Part shown: piece by piece, positions 59,141 to 64,000 of the stretch
Layout of the letters: each line of letters opens with the position of its first letter
Numbering within the stretch: position 1 is the stretch's first letter
Source: Paenibacillus sp.
Lineage (GTDB): Bacteria; Bacillota; Bacilli; Paenibacillales; YIM-B00363
Reading direction: 5' to 3'
Assembly: GCF_031177825.1 (NCBI RefSeq)
Contig: NZ_JAPSKE010000001.1
Location: 186,001 to 250,000 of the forward strand
DNA length: 64,000 bases
Notes under the pieces: model-generated
What the model was told of the DNA's origin: nothing
Database searches by the model: none
What the model saw: the letters and a program-made list of their open reading frames with translations, nothing else
Position numbers and translations under genes: made by a program

Positions 59141-62027
59141 TGCCGTTCACCTCCAACAATGGCGCGAGTCGATCCCGGTTTTCCGGGAAGGCGCGCGCAT
59201 GCTTTTTCCATTCGGCATGCGAACCGCAGACGGCCGCATAGTCGCATCGACGGCATAACTCGGGCTTATCGGTCGGCGGAAACAATCCTCCGCGGATCGC
59301 CTCCAGCGTACGCCGCAACAGCGCCACGGTGTCGTCGCGGCGCCCTTCCTGGGGCCGGGACACCTCCTCGCCCAAGCCGCGTTCGGTGGGAAACGCGTAC
59401 GCCGCTTCCGTCACGCGCGCTTCCGGATCCGCCCCGGTTCGTCGCAGCCACTGCTCGACGGCCAGAGCGTACAGCGCGTGCTGAATTTGCGTACCGCCGG
59501 CGAAGAAAGCCCCTTCGTCGTAATACTTCGGCTGCCCCGTCTTATAATCGATAATCTTGTATCGATGTTCTCCGACCTCGTCGATCCGGTCCACGTAGCC
59601 GCGCAACGAAAGACGGAATCCGTCCGCCAGTTCCAAGGCGAACGCCTCTTCGTCCTTGTGCAGCTCCAGCTCGAACCAGCGCGGCTTCGACTCGCGCCTG
59701 GATTCCATCCGCCAAAATACGGCTACGTCTTTCCGGACGGCATCGCATTCTTTCGCGTAGATATGCGGGCTGGGCGGCGGTACCTGAGCGGCCGCCTCCA
59801 GCAGCTTCCGTTCGCAAATGGCCTCCAACCTGCCCCGGTCATGCCCTCCTTGCTTCGCCGTCTCGCTCATATAGTCGCAGAAGATGTCATGCAGCAGCTG
59901 TCCTCGCTGCATGGCGTCGAGCCATCGGGTCCGGTCGTACTCGACGATTTCCTTCGGGCGGACGCCTAATACGTCCTGGTAGAAAAACATCAACGGACAC
60001 TTCGCATACGTCTCCAACTTGCTGGCGCTTATCAATCGGATCGGGGAAGCGGCTTCGGTCCCGTCCCCGATCGCGGCGCCGTGCGCGAGCGAAGGCACGA
60101 GCCCGTCGTACGGACCGACGACAGGCTTCATGCGAGCGGCGACCGCGGCCGCGCCGTTCGCCAGCGAAGGAAATAACCGGAACACCTCCGCCGCGCCGTC
60201 TCTCAGCATCCGATCCGGCGACTGCAGCGCTCGCGTCACGCCGTCCTCGAGATCCGCCGCGAAGCCGCCGGCGCCGATCCAACCCGCCGGCTCGCCGATC
60301 GCGGCGTCCAGCGTCTCGAAGTCGGCTTCCGGCTCCCCGCGGGCCGCGCGATACAGCTGCAGCAGTTCGTAGGCCGGGCTCGATTCGGCGTCCTGGGCAA
60401 GGCGCAGACTGCTGTATCCGAAGACGACGCGGCCGCGAACGGAACCGAGTCGACGACCTCGCGCCTCTCTCTCCCGCAAGGCGCGGCCGCCCGACGTCTC
60501 GAGCGCGTCGGACAATCGAACGCGCTCGTCGTCCAACAGCACGGGATCTTGACGAACCGACGCCGACCAATGCTCTTCGCTCATGCCGAGCGCGATCGAG
60601 AGCCTTCTCCCGGAGAGGCCCCCCTGCTCGAGCGAAGCGACGTGAAGCTTGCCGGGCTGCGGCGACGATTCCGCCTCCACGGCGCAACCCTCGAGCCGCC
60701 GGCGGACGACGGACAAAGCGTCCGCCGCGCCGATGGGATCCGCGGCCCACCGCTGGAGCTGCTCGCGCAGCTCCGCGACGGCCGCGACGACGCTCGCGTC
60801 GGCGGCTGCGGCCGGCGGCCGGCAGTCGGCCAGGAAGGCGGCCAATCCGTCGGCGACGGCCGCCGCGGACCAATCGCTCGCCTTCGTCGGCACGGGCAGC
60901 AGCCACCCCCGGATCAAGCGGTCGAGCCAATCGGCCGCGGAGCGGTCCGAATCTCGTTCATATGGATGCGAGGTCAGCAGAACGTACCGTTCCCGCCCCC
61001 ACCCGATGCCGGACGATTCCAGCAGCCGGATCGCGTCGCTACGCTGGAATTCGGCGTCCTCCGGCGGCCTCACGCCGCCAAGCTTCATCGCGCTCGCGAG
61101 CGCATCCGCCCGATAACCGGACGCCAACCAATCCAAGTAGCCCAGCGCCGCCTTCCCCAGCGGAGAGAATCCAATCGGCAAGCCTCCCGCGAACGTCGCG
61201 GGAATGTCGAATCGACGGCAAAGCCCGTAAAGAATCGGAGCGTACCCCGCATAATCGGACAACAGCAGCTCGCAATCGTCCCAGGGTACGCCGCTCGCCG
61301 CCGCCCGCCGCAACGCTTCCTTCGACTCCGAAAGCGGACCGAGCGCTCGAAACCAATCGACGGCATCGATCGGGAAGTAGGATTCCGGCGCAAGGAAGTC
61401 GGGCTCCGGCGAAAGCCGCAGCGCCCCGCGATCCCCGGCAAGCCGCTCCAGCATCGCGCAAGCGACCTCCGACAACCGAACGCCGCCGTCCAGGAGGAAT
61501 ACGGACGCCGCGTCGGTCCGCGCCGGAGCCGCCAAGCGGGTCAGTTCTGCGAAGTCGACGATACGGTGTCGCGCCAGCGCTTCTTCGTAGGCGGAATACA
61601 ATCCGCGAATGTATTCGCCCTTCGCCCGCTGCTCGAACGCCTCGACCGCGACGTCTTCGGAGGAAACGCCCGCTTCCCGAAGCTCCGTCAGCGCGCGATG
61701 AAACCGGTCCGCGACGCCCGACGTGACGAGCGCCGGCGGAACATAGCCGCTCCAAGGCGCCGTCGCCGACCGCATGAGCGAGAAGACGATCCAATACGTC
61801 TCCCCGCGGGAAGCGTAAGTTAAGCCGGCCGCCGCCAGCGCCGGCAAAGCCCGCGACCGGGCGAGCCCTTCGACCGTCGCGATCTCCAAGTTCGTCACAG
61901 GCCCGAGTTCCCTGGCTATGCGTTGCACCGTCTGACGACCGGCCGCGTAGCTGTCGACGACCCAAATCTTCTTCGCGAGTGGACTCCCTTGCACGATTTC
62001 ATATAACTGGCGCATCGCGATCGTCAT
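59133..62027 (-). CDS. AddB-like PD-(D/E)XK nuclease with Fe-S cysteines
   Basis: From the ATG at 62027 (GGAGCG upstream) the product is 964 residues. The N-terminal part (KIWVVDSYAAGRQTVQRIAR, NLEIATVEGLA) and the middle resemble an inactive helicase fold without Walker A. The C-terminal part has an AddB/Cas4-type nuclease: ISASKLETYAKCPLMFFYQD, GQLLHDIF, FRLSLRGYVDRID and YKIIDYKTG, ending CRRCDYAAVC. One early Cys plus the C-x2-C-x5-C cluster give the four ligands of the 4Fe-4S cluster that pins AddB nuclease. B. subtilis AddB is about 1166 residues, so this is a compact form. Confidence 0.88.
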   Translation of the reverse strand: MTIAMRQLYEIVQGSPLAKKIWVVDSYAAGRQTVQRIARELGPVTNLEIATVEGLARSRALPALAAAGLTYASRGETYWIVFSLMRSATAPWSGYVPPALVTSGVADRFHRALTELREAGVSSEDVAVEAFEQRAKGEYIRGLYSAYEEALARHRIVDFAELTRLAAPARTDAASVFLLDGGVRLSEVACAMLERLAGDRGALRLSPEPDFLAPESYFPIDAVDWFRALGPLSESKEALRRAAASGVPWDDCELLLSDYAGYAPILYGLCRRFDIPATFAGGLPIGFSPLGKAALGYLDWLASGYRADALASAMKLGGVRPPEDAEFQRSDAIRLLESSGIGWGRERYVLLTSHPYERDSDRSAADWLDRLIRGWLLPVPTKASDWSAAAVADGLAAFLADCRPPAAAADASVVAAVAELREQLQRWAADPIGAADALSVVRRRLEGCAVEAESSPQPGKLHVASLEQGGLSGRRLSIALGMSEEHWSASVRQDPVLLDDERVRLSDALETSGGRALREREARGRRLGSVRGRVVFGYSSLRLAQDAESSPAYELLQLYRAARGEPEADFETLDAAIGEPAGWIGAGGFAADLEDGVTRALQSPDRMLRDGAAEVFRLFPSLANGAAAVAARMKPVVGPYDGLVPSLAHGAAIGDGTEAASPIRLISASKLETYAKCPLMFFYQDVLGVRPKEIVEYDRTRWLDAMQRGQLLHDIFCDYMSETAKQGGHDRGRLEAICERKLLEAAAQVPPPSPHIYAKECDAVRKDVAVFWRMESRRESKPRWFELELHKDEEAFALELADGFRLSLRGYVDRIDEVGEHRYKIIDYKTGQPKYYDEGAFFAGGTQIQHALYALAVEQWLRRTGADPEARVTEAAYAFPTERGLGEEVSRPQEGRRDDTVALLRRTLEAIRGGLFPPTDKPELCRRCDYAAVCGSHAEWKKHARAFPENRDRLAPLLEVNGSV

Positions 62028-62184
62028 GAGGGTTCGCTCCTTTTTCCAAACTGCGTATAACCTTACAAATTCTACTGATCGGGAGGGAACTCCTCCCATT
62101 CCGCGAAAGCAGTTACCTATAGCATACCGGAACGACCCGACCGCTGTTTGCCACCAAACATATGTTCTCATATAGCGCGTGCTA

Positions 62185-62214
62185 TTGCAATAATGGACAT
62201 TACAGGTCTATAAT
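62185..62214 (+). promoter_or_regulatory. Promoter of the Rrf2 gene with a palindrome in the spacer
   Basis: TTGCAA (62185-62190) and a perfect TATAAT (62209-62214) are 18 bases apart. The spacer begins with the palindrome TAATG-GA-CATTA (62191-62202), a possible autoregulatory site. Confidence 0.6.
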
Positions 62215-62248
62215 AGTCACTAATTACGTACGGAAAGGAGTGCGCATC

Positions 62249-62674
62249 ATTCAATTTTCCAAAAGCACCAGCTACGCGCTTCACGCACTGGTTCGACTCG
62301 CCCGATCGGAGCCCGGGGTCAATGTAGGCATTAAGGAGCTTTCCGCATCGCTCGGCATCCCTGAAAGCTACTTATCTAAGGTCATGTCCAAACTAAGGCA
62401 GGACGGCCTCGTCCGCGCCGTGACGGGAGCGAGCGGCGGATACGAGCTGGCTCGGTCTCCCGAAAAAATTTCATTCTTAGACGTCATTCAGGTCATCGAA
62501 GGCCGCCAACATCTATACGAATGTTTCCATACCGACGCGCAGCGTCCTTCGAAACCGCAATGCCTCATTCATCAGGTGATGGACGGCGCCGAGGAACGAC
62601 TGCTTCAGTATTTACGAGAACATACCATTCAATGGGTGCTCGACAGGAGGAAGGAACATGAACCGATTGTTTGA
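62249..62674 (+). CDS. Rrf2-family transcriptional regulator, probable ATT start
   Basis: The product is a winged-helix Rrf2 protein of about 141 residues: QFSKSTSYALHALVRLARSE, IKELSASLGIPESYLSKVMS, LVRAVTGASGGYELARSPEK and ISFLDVIQVIEG. Family members start (M)QFS(K)STDYAL, which places the start at ATT 62249 (AAGGAG 8 bases upstream). A GTG at 62240 is in frame but touches the ribosome site. Two cysteines (YECFHT, KPQCLIHQV) could sense redox or bind a cofactor; the classical three-Cys IscR cluster is absent. The next gene overlaps it by 17 bases, so it probably controls that flavoprotein. Confidence 0.88.
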   Translation: MQFSKSTSYALHALVRLARSEPGVNVGIKELSASLGIPESYLSKVMSKLRQDGLVRAVTGASGGYELARSPEKISFLDVIQVIEGRQHLYECFHTDAQRPSKPQCLIHQVMDGAEERLLQYLREHTIQWVLDRRKEHEPIV

Positions 62675-63566
62675 CGCTTGCGTGATCGGAGGCGGACCGG
62701 CCGGCTTAAGCGCGGCGTTGGTGCTCGGCCGAGCGAGAAAAGACGTCGTCGTCGTCGACGAAGGGCGCCCGCGAAACCGCGTCACCCGCGAATCCCACGG
62801 TTACCTAACGAGAGACGGCATTCCGCCGGCCGAATTTCGGCGAATCGCGCGAGAGCAAATCGAGGCCTACCCTTCCGTTCGTTTCGTCGAAGACGCCGCG
62901 GTGTCGATCTCCGGCGTCGACGGGGACTTCCGAATCGCGACCGCGCAAGGAACGATCGTAAGGAGCAAGAAGCTGCTCTTCGCCGTCGGCAAGAAAGACC
63001 TCCCGGTACATATCGACGGTTTGTCGGAAATATACGGGAAGAGTGCCTTCGTCTGTCCGTATTGCGACGGATGGGAACTGCGGGATCAGCCGCTCGTCCT
63101 GATCGCGAACGGCGCAAGAGCGCTGCATATGGCCAAGACGATTTCCGGCTGGTCGCGTCGGCTCACCCTTTGTACCAACGGACCCGAGGGATGGACGGAG
63201 GAACAACGCGAGGAGCTCTCCAGGCATCAAGTCCCCTCCTATGCGTCGCCGATCCGGCGCATCGCGTCGGTCGACGGCATGGTCCGACACGTCGAGCTGG
63301 AAGACGGTACGCGCATCCATTGCACGGGGATCTTCTTCGCGCCAAGGCTTGCCGCCGGCTCCGAGCTTCCGATGGCGATGGGCTGCCGCGTATCGGAATC
63401 CGGCTCCGTCGTCGTCGACCCTTTCGGCAAGACGAGCGTTCCGGGCATCTTCAGCGCCGGCGACGCGGCGACGGAACTGTATCAGGTCGTGGCCGCCGCT
63501 TCCATGGGTTCGTTGGCCGGCGTGGCCATCAATTCCGAGCTGCTCGAGGAAGCCTGGAACGCTTAG
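62658..63566 (+). CDS. Thioredoxin-reductase-like NAD(P)/FAD flavoprotein
   Basis: The 302-residue protein has an FAD-binding start CVIGGGPAGLSAALVLGRAR, the redox pair Cys133-Pro-Tyr-Cys136 (FVCPYCDGWE) as in low-molecular-weight thioredoxin reductases, and the C-terminal FAD motif GIFSAGDAATELYQ. The NADPH-binding segment reads LVLIANGARALHMAKTI, a weak match to the GxGxxA motif, so nucleotide preference is unsure. GGAGG precedes the ATG inside the Rrf2 gene. It likely reduces a small disulfide partner or another acceptor under redox stress. Confidence 0.9.
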   Translation: MNRLFDACVIGGGPAGLSAALVLGRARKDVVVVDEGRPRNRVTRESHGYLTRDGIPPAEFRRIAREQIEAYPSVRFVEDAAVSISGVDGDFRIATAQGTIVRSKKLLFAVGKKDLPVHIDGLSEIYGKSAFVCPYCDGWELRDQPLVLIANGARALHMAKTISGWSRRLTLCTNGPEGWTEEQREELSRHQVPSYASPIRRIASVDGMVRHVELEDGTRIHCTGIFFAPRLAAGSELPMAMGCRVSESGSVVVDPFGKTSVPGIFSAGDAATELYQVVAAASMGSLAGVAINSELLEEAWNA

Positions 63567-63619
63567 GTTCGCAATGGAATTAACCTTCCGGACGCGAACG
63601 GGACGCCTTTGATAGGCGC

Positions 63620-64000
63620 CTACCCGAGAAGGTTTCCTTTTTCGAATAACACGTAAGCTTTGTAACGGTCCAAGTCCTGGCTCTTATAGAATCGTAACAA
63701 TTTCAACTTTCGGTACAAGATCGCCAAGTCCAATGGGTGTTCGCAAGTAGCGAACGTTCGCAGCCGGTCCCCCGCCAGCTCCTGCAGCACTTCATACAAC
63801 GCCACATGCTGAGGGTGTCCGTATTCTCCTTCAGGCCCGTGCGTAACGATGACGCGGTAAGGTCGTTCCTCGATCGTTCGGCGCAGCGCCTCCTTGAGCG
63901 CCGGACGATCGAAATCGCCGCGCCGCCGATCCGGAAATGTCCAGATGTCGCGCTCCGCACCGACGTAACGCATCGCCTTAGCGAATTCTTCGCGCCGGAC
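63620..64000 (-). CDS. PIG-L (LmbE)-family deacetylase, 5' end outside window
   Basis: Only the C-terminal part is visible; the frame is open to the window edge. VIVTHGPEGEYGHPQHVALY carries the HPQH-type motif that binds zinc in PIG-L deacetylases; the N-terminal AHPDD motif must lie beyond position 64000. The family removes N-acetyl groups from amino sugars, as in bacillithiol or mycothiol synthesis and lipid-linked sugars. The length of the C-terminal part (LRFYKSQDLDRYKAYVLFEK after it) is normal. Confidence 0.8.
   Translation of the reverse strand, partial: VRREEFAKAMRYVGAERDIWTFPDRRRGDFDRPALKEALRRTIEERPYRVIVTHGPEGEYGHPQHVALYEVLQELAGDRLRTFATCEHPLDLAILYRKLKLLRFYKSQDLDRYKAYVLFEKGNLLG

Noticed and set aside
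63578..63660. Terminator between the flavoprotein and PIG-L genes
   Set aside because: AACCTTC/GAAGGTT can pair over a long loop, but the stem is short and part of it lies in the PIG-L coding region; not convincing.

Overview
The window comes from a GC-rich, spore-forming Firmicute of the Paenibacillaceae (Paenibacillus/Cohnella type). The pointers are LplB/YtcP-type sugar ABC permeases next to large lipoprotein binding proteins, membrane-anchored AraC regulators with an extracellular sensor part, a YheC/YheD-type spore coat ATP-grasp protein, a YeeI-type YebC protein, copper-amine-oxidase-like stalk domains, AddAB-like nuclease genes with GGAGG ribosome sites, and sigma-A-like promoters. I saw no rRNA, tRNA, CRISPR array, transposase or phage gene.

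Layout. 1-2600: the 3' part of an exported SLH-like protein gene (cut by the window edge), then a patch of decayed genes: a Rieske domain behind the N-terminus of a sugar isomerase, and an AraC remnant running into a broken phytanoyl-CoA dioxygenase. 2600-8300 (all minus): LacI regulator, a histidine kinase fused to an RsbR-like and STAS module, YeeI, DUF1992/DUF2277 and an NHL propeller. 8500-14600: a carbohydrate ABC system split over divergent units (binding protein and membrane AraC regulator on minus, two permeases on plus). 14698-21252: a five-gene minus-strand galactoside operon (two permeases, binding protein, GH42 beta-galactosidase, sugar isomerase) with a cre-like site at its promoter. 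21400-28850: diguanylate cyclase, spore-coat ATP-grasp protein, 2-hydroxyacid dehydrogenase, Gfo/Idh/MocA dehydrogenase, a receiver-kinase protein with a divergent membrane sensor gene, and an acyl-CoA dehydrogenase. 28927-37435: a third ABC system (binding protein, two permeases, membrane AraC regulator) continuing into an MDR dehydrogenase and an FAD oxidoreductase. 37436-38258: a gene-free stretch with a 106-bp-period tandem repeat. 38259-41103: two sugar isomerases and a Gfo/Idh/MocA dehydrogenase.

41123-49912 holds a GNAT acetyltransferase, an MFS exporter, a very acidic 72-residue protein, an erythromycin-esterase-like enzyme, a YceI protein with a striking operator, topoisomerase III and an exported stalk-domain protein beside an HtrA-type protease (49933-51060). 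51250-62027 holds a DUF2156 acyltransferase-like protein, adenosine deaminase, a small orphan gene, dGTPase, another small gene, and an overlapping AddA-like/AddB-like helicase-nuclease pair. The window ends with an Rrf2 regulator (probable AUU start) coupled to a thioredoxin-reductase-like flavoprotein, and a truncated PIG-L deacetylase gene.

Taken together, much of the window is accessory carbohydrate capture: three ABC importers, their sensors, a glycosidase and several NAD- or FAD-linked sugar oxidoreductases and isomerases, mixed with stress, envelope and DNA-repair genes. The least ordinary items are the kinase-RsbR-STAS fusion, the receiver-kinase plus separate sensor pair, the compact AddAB-like pair, the acidic mini-protein with a 5' hairpin, the YceI operator and the 106-bp tandem repeat.
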